64,000 nucleotides of DNA from NCBI GenBank assembly GCA_029979265.1, contig JAPOHW010000008.1, positions 1-64,000 of the forward strand. The letters run 5' to 3'. The notes under the pieces are model-generated. The model was not told the DNA's origin and did no database searches. It saw only the letters and a list, made by a program, of their open reading frames with translations. The position numbers and the translations under genes are program-made. This stretch comes from Actinomycetota bacterium. Lineage in GTDB: Bacteria; Actinomycetota; Acidimicrobiia; Acidimicrobiales; Aldehydirespiratoraceae. Position 1 is the first letter of the stretch. Every line of letters begins with the position of its first letter. Shown here piece after piece: positions 23,214 through 32,009 of the stretch.

Positions 23214-26200
23214 CTAGCCAACCGCACCCCACCCGCCGCCGCCCGGCGTATGAAGTTCGATGCGGTCGCCAGCTTCGACGGTGGTCCGGTCGACTCCACC
23301 CAGCTCATCGATCGAACCATCGGCCCGCAGCACTCGGTTGATGCCGATCGCACCCGGTTCACCGCCGGCCATTCCGTAGGGAGGGACGCGACGGTGGCTC
23401 GACAGGAGGTTGACCTCCATCGGCTCCTCGAAGCGCAGACGACGCACCACGCCGTCTCCACCCCGGTGAACACCGGCCCCACCCGAACCGCTGCGCAGAT
23501 GGAAGGTCTCCAGATGAACAGGAAGTCGCCACTCGAGAATTTCGGGATCGGTGAGGCGTGAGTTCGTCATGTGCGTGTGCACCCCACCGCAACCGTCACG
23601 GTTGGGGGTGGCCCCCGCGCCGCCACAGATCGTCTCGTAGTACTGGTGACGATCGTTGCCGAAGATGAAGTTGTTCATGGTTCCCTGCGCTGCACCCATG
23701 ACCCCGAGCGCGCCGAACAAGGCGTCGACCACGAGTTGGCTCGTCTCCACGTTCCCGGCGATCACCGCAGCGGGGTACGACGGGTTGATCATCGACTCGT
23801 CGGGAAGCACCACCTCGAGCGGTTCCATGCACCCGGCATTGAGCGGGATGTCGTCGTCGACAAGGCAACGGAAGACGTACAGAACGGCGGCGTGAGCGAT
23901 GGCCGACGGCGCATTGAAGTTGCCCGGATGCGTCGGACTCGTTCCGGTGAAATCGATGCGGGCCGACCGGTCGTCATGGTCGACGATGATGGCAACGCTG
24001 ACCTGGTGGCCGTCGTCTGTTTCGTAGGTGAACGACGAGTCGCTCAGCGCATCGATCACCCGCCGGACCGACTCTTCGGCGTTGTCTTTCACATGACCCA
24101 TATAGGCATGGACCACATCGAGGCCGAAGTGATCGATGACCCGGCGCAGTTCGGCGGTTCCCTTCTCACAGGCAGCCACCTGCGCCTCGAGATCGGCGAT
24201 GTTTTGCGAAGGGTTGCGCGCCGGGTATGGGCCACCGGTGAGCAATGCCTCGATTTCGGTACGGAGGAAGCGATCGTTGCGAACCAGGACGACGTTGTCG
24301 AGCAACACACCTTCCTGCTCGACCGACGTCGAGTCGGCCGGCGCCGATCCGGGGACCGTGCCACCGATGTCGGCATGATGGCCCCGAGAAGCGACGAAGA
24401 AGATCACCCGCGATCCGGCGTCGCCATCGCTCGTCGTGTCGAACACCGGTTTGATGACGGTGATGTCGGGGAGATGTGTACCGCCGTTGTACGGCGCGTT
24501 CATGACGTAGACGGTTCCGGGCTCCATCACCGGGTTCTGCCGAATGATCGACCGGATCGATTCACTCATCGACCCGAGGTGCACCGGCATGTGCGGCGCG
24601 TTTGCAATGAGGTCGCCGTCGGGATCAAAGACCGCACACGAGAAATCGAGTCGTTCTTTGATGTTGACCGACGCCGCCGTGTTCTCCAGCACCACACCCA
24701 TCTGCTCTGCGATGTTCATGAAGAGATTGTTGAAGATCTCGAGCTGGACAGGATCGACCGAGGTCCCGATGGCGGTTGTGGTCGGCAGCGGCACCACCCG
24801 TTCGAGCACGAGATCCCCAGTGGCCGTGGCACGCGCCGCCCAACCCGGTTCGACCACCGTCGTCGCTGTCGCTTCGATGATCACCGCTGGCCCATCGACC
24901 ACGGCACCGGCGCCGAGCGACTCCCGTTCGACGAACGTGGCGGGTCCGGTGACGCCGGCCATCGTTGCGTCGTGTTCGAACCTCGGGCGGCTCGGGTCGA
25001 CCCGCACGAGGTCGTGATCGATGTTCACATCGGATGCACCGACGGTCTCGACCTGCAACGCCTCGATGACGAGATCCTTGTCGGGCGACGTGAAGCCGAA
25101 CCGCCCACGATGGACCTCCTCGAAGCGAGCCACGACCTCAGGAAGCGTCCCTGCATCGACGGTGAGTGCGGTGTCGGATCCGTAGTAGCGAAGCGACAGT
25201 CGCCGGTGGGACGAGATGAGGTCGGGGCCGACCCCCTGGGCTGCGACGGCGGTGGCCCCCTCAGACTCGAGTCGCTCCCAATGGTCGACGAGTCCGGCGA
25301 GACTGCTGTCGTCGAGCACTGCCTCGACCGCTGCATCGGTCACGTGGCGAATATCGGCCAAGCCGATCCCGAGTGCCGAAAGCACACCGGCGTGGGGATG
25401 GATGTGCACGCGCTCCACCCCGAGTTGATCGGCGACCAGACAGGCATGCTGGCCGCCGGCGCCGCCGAAACACACCAGCGTGTACGACGTGACGTCATAG
25501 CCGCGTTGCACCGAAATCTTCTTGATGGCGTTGGCCATGTTGTCCACCGCAATCGCCAAGAAGCCTTCGGCCGCCGCCACCACCGACGTCTCCCGCCCCG
25601 ACACAGCCGAAATCTCCGCCGCCATCGCCTCGAACCGGATCTCGACCGCCCCGACATCGAGCGGTTGATCACCGTCAGGACCGAAGACGTGGGGGAAATA
25701 CTCGGGCCGGAGCTTGCCGAGTAAGACATTGCAGTCGGTGATCGTGAGCGGGCCACCGTTGCCGTAGGCCGCAGGACCCGGATCGGCACCGGCCGAATCG
25801 GGCCCGACCCGCATCCGGGCGCCGTCGAAGTGCAAGATCGATCCGCCACCTGCGGCGACGGTGTGGATGTCGATCATCGGTGCTCGGACCCGCACGCCGG
25901 CGATCTGCGTTTCGTGGGTGCGTTCCAACACTCCGGCGTGGTGCGAGACATCGGTCGACGTGCCACCCATGTCGAACCCGAGCAGCCGATCGAACCCGGC
26001 TGCCTCGGCGGTTCGGACCATGCCGACCACCCCACCCGCCGGGCCCGACAGCAGCGCGTCTTTGCCCTGGAAACGATGCGCATCGGTGAGGCCACCGTTG
26101 GATTGCATGAACATGAGGCGGGGTCCGACCCCATCGGTCCGCAGTCGGCTGTCGACCTGATCGACATAGCGACGCAGGATCGGCGACAGGTATGCATCGA

Positions 26201-26870
26201 CCACCGTCGTGTCGCCTCGGCTGACGAGTTTCATCAGCGGGCTGACTTCGTGGCTGACCGACACCTGCCCGAACCCCAAATCATCTGCAATCGCTGCAAC
26301 CAGGGCTTCGTGATCGGTGTGGCGATACCCGTGCATCAGGCAGATCGCCACCGCATCGAACCCGGCCGATCGGGCCACGGCAAGGTCGGCCCGTACCGCA
26401 TCGACGTCCAGTGGTGTGATCACCGTGCCGTGCGCGTCGATGCGTTCGTCGACCTCGATCACCCGCTCGTACAGCATCTCGGGCAACACGATGTCGAGCG
26501 CAAAGAGGTCGGGGCGAGCCTGGTAGCCCAGACGAAGCGAGTCGGCGAAACCACGAGTGGTCACGAAGACCGTCGGCTCACCTTCGCGCTCGAGCAACGC
26601 ATTGGTGGCGACGGTGGTTCCCATCTTCACCGAGTCGATCTGATCCGTCGGAAGAGGAGCGTCGGCATCGATACCGAGCAGATCGCGGATCGCCTGAATC
26701 GCTGCATCGTCGTAGCGGCGCGGATGTTCCGACAGCAGCTTGTGGGTGACCGTTCGGCCGTCGGGTCGGCGTGCGACCACGTCGGTGAACGTGCCGCCCC
26801 GATCGATCCAGAACTGCCAGCCGGGGGTCGAGGTCGTCGCTTCGGGTCGACCCTGCGTGTCAGTGCTCAC
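23214..26870 (-). CDS. Fused HyuA-HyuB ATP-dependent hydantoinase / 5-oxoprolinase family
   Basis: The 1218-residue protein joins both subunits of the family. The N-terminal half (about 15-690) is HyuA-like, with I-D-R-G-G-T-F-T-D-V for phosphate binding, G-P-A-G-G-V-V-G-M and F-D-M-G-G-T-S-T-D in the actin-like ATPase fold. The C-terminal half (about 705-1215) is HyuB-like, from D-P-V-Q-L-E-I-F-N-N-L-F to G-D-R-I-E-L-H-T-P-G-G-G-G-W-G. Bacteria often encode the two separately; fused forms resemble eukaryotic 5-oxoprolinase. The reaction is ATP-driven opening of hydantoins, N-methylhydantoin or 5-oxoproline; which one is not decidable here. The GTG start overlaps the preceding gene by 11 bases. 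Confidence 0.92.
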   Translation of the reverse strand: MSTDTQGRPEATTSTPGWQFWIDRGGTFTDVVARRPDGRTVTHKLLSEHPRRYDDAAIQAIRDLLGIDADAPLPTDQIDSVKMGTTVATNALLEREGEPTVFVTTRGFADSLRLGYQARPDLFALDIVLPEMLYERVIEVDERIDAHGTVITPLDVDAVRADLAVARSAGFDAVAICLMHGYRHTDHEALVAAIADDLGFGQVSVSHEVSPLMKLVSRGDTTVVDAYLSPILRRYVDQVDSRLRTDGVGPRLMFMQSNGGLTDAHRFQGKDALLSGPAGGVVGMVRTAEAAGFDRLLGFDMGGTSTDVSHHAGVLERTHETQIAGVRVRAPMIDIHTVAAGGGSILHFDGARMRVGPDSAGADPGPAAYGNGGPLTITDCNVLLGKLRPEYFPHVFGPDGDQPLDVGAVEIRFEAMAAEISAVSGRETSVVAAAEGFLAIAVDNMANAIKKISVQRGYDVTSYTLVCFGGAGGQHACLVADQLGVERVHIHPHAGVLSALGIGLADIRHVTDAAVEAVLDDSSLAGLVDHWERLESEGATAVAAQGVGPDLISSHRRLSLRYYGSDTALTVDAGTLPEVVARFEEVHRGRFGFTSPDKDLVIEALQVETVGASDVNIDHDLVRVDPSRPRFEHDATMAGVTGPATFVERESLGAGAVVDGPAVIIEATATTVVEPGWAARATATGDLVLERVVPLPTTTAIGTSVDPVQLEIFNNLFMNIAEQMGVVLENTAASVNIKERLDFSCAVFDPDGDLIANAPHMPVHLGSMSESIRSIIRQNPVMEPGTVYVMNAPYNGGTHLPDITVIKPVFDTTSDGDAGSRVIFFVASRGHHADIGGTVPGSAPADSTSVEQEGVLLDNVVLVRNDRFLRTEIEALLTGGPYPARNPSQNIADLEAQVAACEKGTAELRRVIDHFGLDVVHAYMGHVKDNAEESVRRVIDALSDSSFTYETDDGHQVSVAIIVDHDDRSARIDFTGTSPTHPGNFNAPSAIAHAAVLYVFRCLVDDDIPLNAGCMEPLEVVLPDESMINPSYPAAVIAGNVETSQLVVDALFGALGVMGAAQGTMNNFIFGNDRHQYYETICGGAGATPNRDGCGGVHTHMTNSRLTDPEILEWRLPVHLETFHLRSGSGGAGVHRGGDGVVRRLRFEEPMEVNLLSSHRRVPPYGMAGGEPGAIGINRVLRADGSIDELGGVDRTTVEAGDRIELHTPGGGGWGAVG

Positions 26871-27606
26871 GAGTGAGTTGCCCCATCCCCTCGAGTCGGT
26901 CGTCGATACCGGCGAGACGCAGGCAGTGCCACAGCATTGCTTGGTTGCTGGTGACGACCGGTTTGTCGACCACCGCCTCGATCTCGTCGATCACCTCCAC
27001 CGACCGCAACGCACCACAACTCACGAAGACAGCCTCGGCGTCGGGGGTGTCGACACTGATGGCGAAGTCGCGGAGATAGTTCGGCGTGACGCGCACCATC
27101 TCGGAATCGAGGGTGAGGTTGAGCCCGTCGAGTCGAACGATGTCGAAGCCTCGGGCCGCGAAGTAGTCGGCTTCGATGCGATTCACCTCGTCGAGGTACG
27201 GCGTCGCCACCGCCACCCGTCGGACCCCGAGTGCTTCGAATGCGGCGAAGACGCCCGACACGAGTGTGGTGGCGTGCCGGGCGTTGGACCCGCGTCGGAG
27301 CTCAGCGACCACAGCGTCCTCCCCCATCACGACCGATCCCGACGTGCAGGCGTAGCAGATGACATCGAGGTCGGCGTTCGGCGCCAAGACCTCGGCCGCC
27401 GGTGCCAACGAATCGTGCATCGCAGCCAGCGTGCCCGCGGTGATCTCGTCAGGATTGTTCGCCCGACTGAAATGGACACCCACCCCCTCGGGCACCAGAC
27501 GCATCATCTCGGACTCGATGGTCTGCTCGCTCGCCAACAGCACGAAGCCCAATTTCGCCCGGTCGAACCGACCAAGATCGAACTCGATGCCTGCCCGTGG
27601 ACTCAC
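26860..27606 (-). CDS. Asp/Glu racemase superfamily, maleate-isomerase/AMDase-like
   Basis: GTG at 27606 overlaps the stop of the M24-like gene (GTGA), giving 248 residues; upstream parts of the frame are noise inside that gene. The product has two Cys motifs: Y-A-C-T-S-G-S (about residue 80) and V-S-C-G-A-L-R-S (about 190). These match the paired catalytic Cys of maleate cis-trans isomerase, arylmalonate decarboxylase and hydantoin/Asp racemases. The C-T-S-G-S form is closest to the maleate isomerase branch. In this operon it could isomerise or racemise the acid released by ring opening, which is inference. Confidence 0.85.
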   Translation of the reverse strand: MSPRAGIEFDLGRFDRAKLGFVLLASEQTIESEMMRLVPEGVGVHFSRANNPDEITAGTLAAMHDSLAPAAEVLAPNADLDVICYACTSGSVVMGEDAVVAELRRGSNARHATTLVSGVFAAFEALGVRRVAVATPYLDEVNRIEADYFAARGFDIVRLDGLNLTLDSEMVRVTPNYLRDFAISVDTPDAEAVFVSCGALRSVEVIDEIEAVVDKPVVTSNQAMLWHCLRLAGIDDRLEGMGQLTREH

Positions 27607-28754
27607 CGCACCACCAACTCGAGCGACGATCGACTGAGCCGCTCCACGCCGGTCTCGGTGACAAGGATCGAGTGACCGAGCGTCATTGCGTGATGCGCTG
27701 CGGTGTCGAGGACGATCATGTGCAGGAAGTAGACCTGATTCGGTCCGAAGGTCAGCGGATTGCCGTGATAGAGCATCGGCCAGTCGACCCAGATCGGGGC
27801 GTAGACCGCACCCATGCCATAGCCGCAGGCGTTCAAACGAACGCCTGCGTAGCCGGCTTCGTCGAGCACCTCGGCATGGGCATCGAACACCGCCCCCATC
27901 GTGACTCCCGGCTCGATGGCCGCTTCGCAGGCCGTCAAGGCCGCTTCGCAGGCGGCGTGCATCGCAACCTGTTGAGGCGGGGGTTCGCCGATCAGGATGG
28001 TGCGCATCATCGCCGCGTGATAGCGCCGTTGGACGCCGCACCACTCGAGGGTGAGCTGGTCCTGCGTATCGAGGGTCCGCCGACCCGCCGTGTACCGGAC
28101 CATGAGCGCACCGGCACCCGAACCGATGATGATCTCGTTGCCTGCGTAATCGCCACCCCCGCGAAAGACCGCACCCTGCATGTCGGCGAGGATGTCTCCT
28201 TCGAACGCACCGGCCGCAGCTCCTGCCACCGCCGCATCCCACGCGTCATCGGCGAGTTCGGCAGCCCGACGGTGATACTCGATCTCCCGTGCACTCTTCG
28301 TTCGTCGGAGTTCCTGGATCACGTCCGACTCGTCCTGCCAGTTCACGAATCCGTCGAGTTGCGCTTCGAGCAGCAGCCAGTCGGCCGCCTTGAGTCCGTA
28401 GCTGTCGAGCTCGACCCCGACGCGACCACCTTCCAGCCCGAGATCAGCCAACAGCGAGCGCAGGTCGGCCGCCGGATTCATTCCCTCGACATCGGTCCAG
28501 ATGCGGACGTCGTCGACATTGGAGGTGTACTCGGCCGTCCATCGATCGGGAGCTCGGGTCAAGAGCACGACGCGTCCGTCACCGGTGGCGACCATGCACT
28601 GGAATGCCGCAAAACCGAACGTGTCGTATCCGGTCAACCAGTACATCGATTCCTGCTTGAAGAGCAGCAACCCATCGAGTTCACGGTCTGCGATCGCCGT
28701 CACGGTGCGTGCCCGGCGGCTCGCCATCTCTTCGGGGCTGAAGTGGATCGGCAT
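27603..28754 (-). CDS. M24/creatinase-fold protein lacking metal ligands
   Basis: The 383-residue product has a creatinase N-terminal domain (about 8-140) and a pita-bread M24 domain (about 150-380). Aligned by eye, none of the five metal ligands of M24 peptidases is in place. The first Asp is Glu (L-T-L-E-W), the second is Ala (Y-H-A-A-M-M-R-T), the His of G-H-G is Tyr (G-Y-G-M-G), and the two late Glu are replaced (Y-F-L-H-M and L-G-H-S-I-L-V-T). Creatinase itself is a metal-free member, so a C-N hydrolase acting on a small compound is more likely than an aminopeptidase. Five bases separate it from the TauD stop. Confidence 0.85.
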   Translation of the reverse strand: MPIHFSPEEMASRRARTVTAIADRELDGLLLFKQESMYWLTGYDTFGFAAFQCMVATGDGRVVLLTRAPDRWTAEYTSNVDDVRIWTDVEGMNPAADLRSLLADLGLEGGRVGVELDSYGLKAADWLLLEAQLDGFVNWQDESDVIQELRRTKSAREIEYHRRAAELADDAWDAAVAGAAAGAFEGDILADMQGAVFRGGGDYAGNEIIIGSGAGALMVRYTAGRRTLDTQDQLTLEWCGVQRRYHAAMMRTILIGEPPPQQVAMHAACEAALTACEAAIEPGVTMGAVFDAHAEVLDEAGYAGVRLNACGYGMGAVYAPIWVDWPMLYHGNPLTFGPNQVYFLHMIVLDTAAHHAMTLGHSILVTETGVERLSRSSLELVVR

Positions 28755-28759
28755 GGCGA

Positions 28760-29866
28760 TCAGTCGGCCCGGTGGAACGGCCGGTCACCGGCAACCGTCA
28801 CCCGGCGCAGGATGCGCCGATGCGGGAAATAGTCGCTCGCCGCATAGTGCTGCACGGCGCGGTTGTCCCAGAACGCAATCGATCCTTCCTGCCACGAGAA
28901 CCGACAGCCGTACTCGGGCCGGGCATGTTGGGCGAGCAGCGTTTTCGAAAGCCGCATCGACTCCTGTGCATCGATCGGTTCTGCGGTGCGACGGTCGACC
29001 AGGTGATCCTGGTGCATGAACCCTCCATGGAGATAGAGCGCCTGCTTTCCCGTCTCGGGGTGGGTCCGAACAAGCGGATGCGTCACACCGAACGGGATGT
29101 CGGCCTTGAGGGCCGCCACGACGTCATCGGGAAAGGGGGCTCCGTCGCGACCGCGCAGGAAGATCCGGTAGTCGTTGACCGTATCGAGATGTTCGATCCG
29201 CTCACGGACATCGGCCGGCAGTCCCAGCAACGCTGCGTGGCTGTCGGCGAACAGGGTGTCACCCCCGTACGGCGGGGCCGTGATCATCTGCGCGATCGAC
29301 CCCAACGATGGTCGCTCCATCCACGTGACGTCGGTGTGCCAGCCGTTCTCGGTGCCGGGGCTGCGATCACCATGGATGATCTCGAGAATGAACGGATCGT
29401 TCCCGGGCTTGCCGAACGGAAACGCATCGAGGTCACCGAAGCACCGACCGAACGTTGTCTGCTGCGCCTCGCTGAGGTGTTGATCGCGAAAGAAGATCAC
29501 CTTTCGCTCGAGAAGCGCCGACCGGATCACCGCCACCAGTTCGGGGTTGGGCAGCGCTCGAAGATCCACCCCGTGCAGCACCGATCCGAGGGTGAGGCCC
29601 ACATGCTCGAACGTGATGCCATGACCAGCAGCACGCGCCTCGAGTTCGGCCGAGATCGGCCGCTCGCCCATCGCTTCGTATTCCCGCGCCACACCGAGGG
29701 CGGTGCGGTCGAATGTCGGCAGCATCTGCTCGAGTGGTGGCGCATCACCGGTCGGCGGCGCGTAGTCGTACATGTGCCGTTCGAACAGTGCCGCCGCATG
29801 CGCAATCGCAGCCTCGTTGTACCGAACCTGCAACTCCGTCGACCCGAGTGTCATGAGGCAGATCAT
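28760..29866 (-). CDS. TauD/TfdA-family Fe(II)/2-oxoglutarate dioxygenase
   Basis: The fold is marked by an R-K-V-I-F-F-R-D-Q-H segment, the iron motif N-G-W-H-T-D-V-T-W, and a distal W-D-N-R-A-V-Q-H-Y-A. The last contains the third ligand His and is followed by H-R-R-I-L-R-R-V with the oxoglutarate-binding Arg. Family members cleave C-S, C-O or C-N bonds by hydroxylation, for example taurine and aryloxyacetates. ATG 29866 or 29854 is the likely start, because further upstream the frame is not protein-like. It lies second in the leftward operon, 61 bp after the MFS gene. Its role may be oxidative N-demethylation or side-chain removal (inference). Confidence 0.88.
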   Translation of the reverse strand: MICLMTLGSTELQVRYNEAAIAHAAALFERHMYDYAPPTGDAPPLEQMLPTFDRTALGVAREYEAMGERPISAELEARAAGHGITFEHVGLTLGSVLHGVDLRALPNPELVAVIRSALLERKVIFFRDQHLSEAQQTTFGRCFGDLDAFPFGKPGNDPFILEIIHGDRSPGTENGWHTDVTWMERPSLGSIAQMITAPPYGGDTLFADSHAALLGLPADVRERIEHLDTVNDYRIFLRGRDGAPFPDDVVAALKADIPFGVTHPLVRTHPETGKQALYLHGGFMHQDHLVDRRTAEPIDAQESMRLSKTLLAQHARPEYGCRFSWQEGSIAFWDNRAVQHYAASDYFPHRRILRRVTVAGDRPFHRAD

Positions 29867-29927
29867 CGCGCCGTCGCACGCCGGAGAACAGTTCCACGCC
29901 GTGACAGTCGGCAGCCGGCTGCGACAC

Positions 29928-31133
29928 CTATCGCTGGATCCCGCGGGTTGCGAGACCCGCAGCACCGAACCACAGCACCGCTGCGATTGCGAGAACGAGC
30001 CGTACCGACGTGGCCTGGGCGAGTGCACCGAGCGCCATGCCACCGACGAGCTCCCCGATGGCGGTGACCTGCCCCATCAACGAATGGACCGTTGCTCGGA
30101 CCTCACTGGGAGCGTCACGGTTGGCCCACCCTTCCAGCACCGGCCACAACGCTTCCCGAGTGCTGTCTTGCAGCATCAACCCCACCCCGATAAAGACGAG
30201 CATCGTCGTCGACATCGTGATCGTGGCGCCGATGGCGGCCACGAGCAGCAGCAACGAGGCGAGACGGGCGACACCGGAACCGGTCTCGAGGGCACGGGCA
30301 GCCAGCGCATTGACCCCAAGGCCGGCAACAGCAAGCACCAAAAAGAGGACACCGAGTCCGATCAACGAATCGTCCCCCCACCCCCCGTTGTCGAGGAAGA
30401 ACTTGTGGCCGAGTCGGTCGAAGGCCTCCGAGCCCATGTCGAGGACGAGGATCACACCGACGAGCACCCGCAGACGCGGCCGAGATACCACCACGCTCAG
30501 ACCGGCGCGAAGCGTCTCGCGGAAGCCTCGCTCCTGCTCACGGCCGGGGGTGAAGTGATCTTCCCGCATCACCAGGCGCAGGTACCCACCCATTCCGATC
30601 GCAACCACGCCAAGCAGCACGGCAACCGTGCGCACCGAGGTAACCGTGCCGACCAGCATCGTGGCCGAGAGCGAGCCCAGCGCCACCAGAATGCCGAACC
30701 GATGTTTGCGCACGAGCAGTCGCTCGATCTCTGCGTCATCACCTCGGCCCATTCCCTTCAGCTCGTCGGTGACCCACGCCGTGTCGGCGCCGCTGCGAAA
30801 GGTCCACCCCACCCCGAACAACGCCTGGGCCGGCAGGATCACCCAGTAGTTGAAGCTCACAACCGCCCAGATGTAGGCCACTCCCATCAGCACCTGTGCA
30901 ATCAGGATCGACCGCCGACGACTGACCAGATCGGCGACCACCCCGGTCGGCGTTTCCGAGATCAGCACCGACAGCTCGAGCACCGCCCCCATCGCAACGA
31001 GTTGCAACGGACTGAGTTCCAAGATGACGATCCACCACACCGACGCCGCCAGCCAGAACCCCCATTCGAGCCCCTCGACGGTGCCCATGACCCGGACATA
31101 GACCCGTGCAGGGTCCGAGACACGCCGCGACAT
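29928..31133 (-). CDS. Major facilitator superfamily transporter
   Basis: A 401-residue protein with about twelve hydrophobic helices. The motif-A-like loop after helix 2 reads T-G-V-V-A-D-L-V-S-R-R-R-S, and a long central loop around residues 185-205 separates the two halves. It is the first gene of the leftward catabolic operon, 47 bp from the divergent SDR. It could import the pathway substrate or export products; the direction cannot be told from sequence. Confidence 0.85.
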   Translation of the reverse strand: MSRRVSDPARVYVRVMGTVEGLEWGFWLAASVWWIVILELSPLQLVAMGAVLELSVLISETPTGVVADLVSRRRSILIAQVLMGVAYIWAVVSFNYWVILPAQALFGVGWTFRSGADTAWVTDELKGMGRGDDAEIERLLVRKHRFGILVALGSLSATMLVGTVTSVRTVAVLLGVVAIGMGGYLRLVMREDHFTPGREQERGFRETLRAGLSVVVSRPRLRVLVGVILVLDMGSEAFDRLGHKFFLDNGGWGDDSLIGLGVLFLVLAVAGLGVNALAARALETGSGVARLASLLLLVAAIGATITMSTTMLVFIGVGLMLQDSTREALWPVLEGWANRDAPSEVRATVHSLMGQVTAIGELVGGMALGALAQATSVRLVLAIAAVLWFGAAGLATRGIQR

Positions 31134-31180
31134 TCGGGCACGCTAACCCTCCGGACTCCACCTCGTGGGAGGATTCGCCC

Positions 31181-32002
31181 ATGGCCCGCATCCTCATCAC
31201 CGGCAGCAACAGCGGCTTCGGCCGGCTTGCTGCGCTCAGCCTTGCCCGCAGCGGTCACGACGTCATCGCCACAATGCGCAACCCGGCCAACGCCATCGCA
31301 CTGCACTCCGAGGCAGACGGCCTCTCGATCGAGGTTCGTGCCCTCGACGTGTGCGACGCTGCCTCGGTCGATGCTGCACTCCATGACGCCATGACGATCG
31401 ACGTCGTGGTGAACAACGCCGGTTATGAGGTCCAGTCGGCCGTCGAACAGCTCAGCGACGAGATCTTTCGCCGCCAACTGGACACCAACGTCGTCGGGCC
31501 GATGCGTTGCATCAGGGCAGTGATGCCGGCGTGGCGCCAGCGCGGCAGCGGCGTCATCGTGAACGTGTCGAGCATCGCCGGCCGCGTCGGGTCACCCTAT
31601 GCCGGGGCCTATTCGGCCTCGAAGTTCGCGCTCGAAGGGCTGACCGAATCACTTCACTTCGAGGTCTCGACCGCCGGCATACGCGTGCACCTGATCGAGC
31701 CTGGATCCTTCGCCACCGGCTTCCAGGACAAGATCGTTCGACCCGACGACTGGACCGGTTCGGTCCACGAGGCACGCGCCAACCGGTTTCGTGAGGCACG
31801 CAGTGCCCTCCATGATCCGAACGCGCCTGAGCCCGACCCGCAGGAGGTCGCCGCCGCAATCGTTCGAGCGGCCACCGACCCGACGATGCCATTCCGCACG
31901 CTGGTCGGGGGTGACGCACAACTCATCGACAGCGTGAAATCGTCGATGTCGTTCGAGGACTTCGAGGCGACCATGCGCGCCACACTCGACTGGCACGAGT
32001 GA
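31181..32002 (+). CDS. Short-chain dehydrogenase/reductase
   Basis: The ATG at 31181 follows GGGAGG. The 273-residue classical SDR has T-G-S-N-S-G-F-G (cofactor), N-N-A-G-Y, N-V-S-S-I-A-G with the catalytic Ser, and Y-S-A-S-K. It resembles the retinol/17-beta-hydroxysteroid dehydrogenase-like branch in its L-E-G-L-T-E-S-L-H-F-E-V. It opens a four-gene rightward operon with a reductase, a P450 and a PhnD-like protein, with 7 bp before the next gene. Confidence 0.9.
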   Translation: MARILITGSNSGFGRLAALSLARSGHDVIATMRNPANAIALHSEADGLSIEVRALDVCDAASVDAALHDAMTIDVVVNNAGYEVQSAVEQLSDEIFRRQLDTNVVGPMRCIRAVMPAWRQRGSGVIVNVSSIAGRVGSPYAGAYSASKFALEGLTESLHFEVSTAGIRVHLIEPGSFATGFQDKIVRPDDWTGSVHEARANRFREARSALHDPNAPEPDPQEVAAAIVRAATDPTMPFRTLVGGDAQLIDSVKSSMSFEDFEATMRATLDWHE

Positions 32003-32009
32003 CAGGCCG

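Noticed and set aside
21921-25724. Very long open frames opposite the hydantoinase operon
   Set aside because: They are His/Arg/Asp-rich antisense readings of strongly biased high-GC codons; the minus-strand products are well-recognised enzymes with coupled starts.
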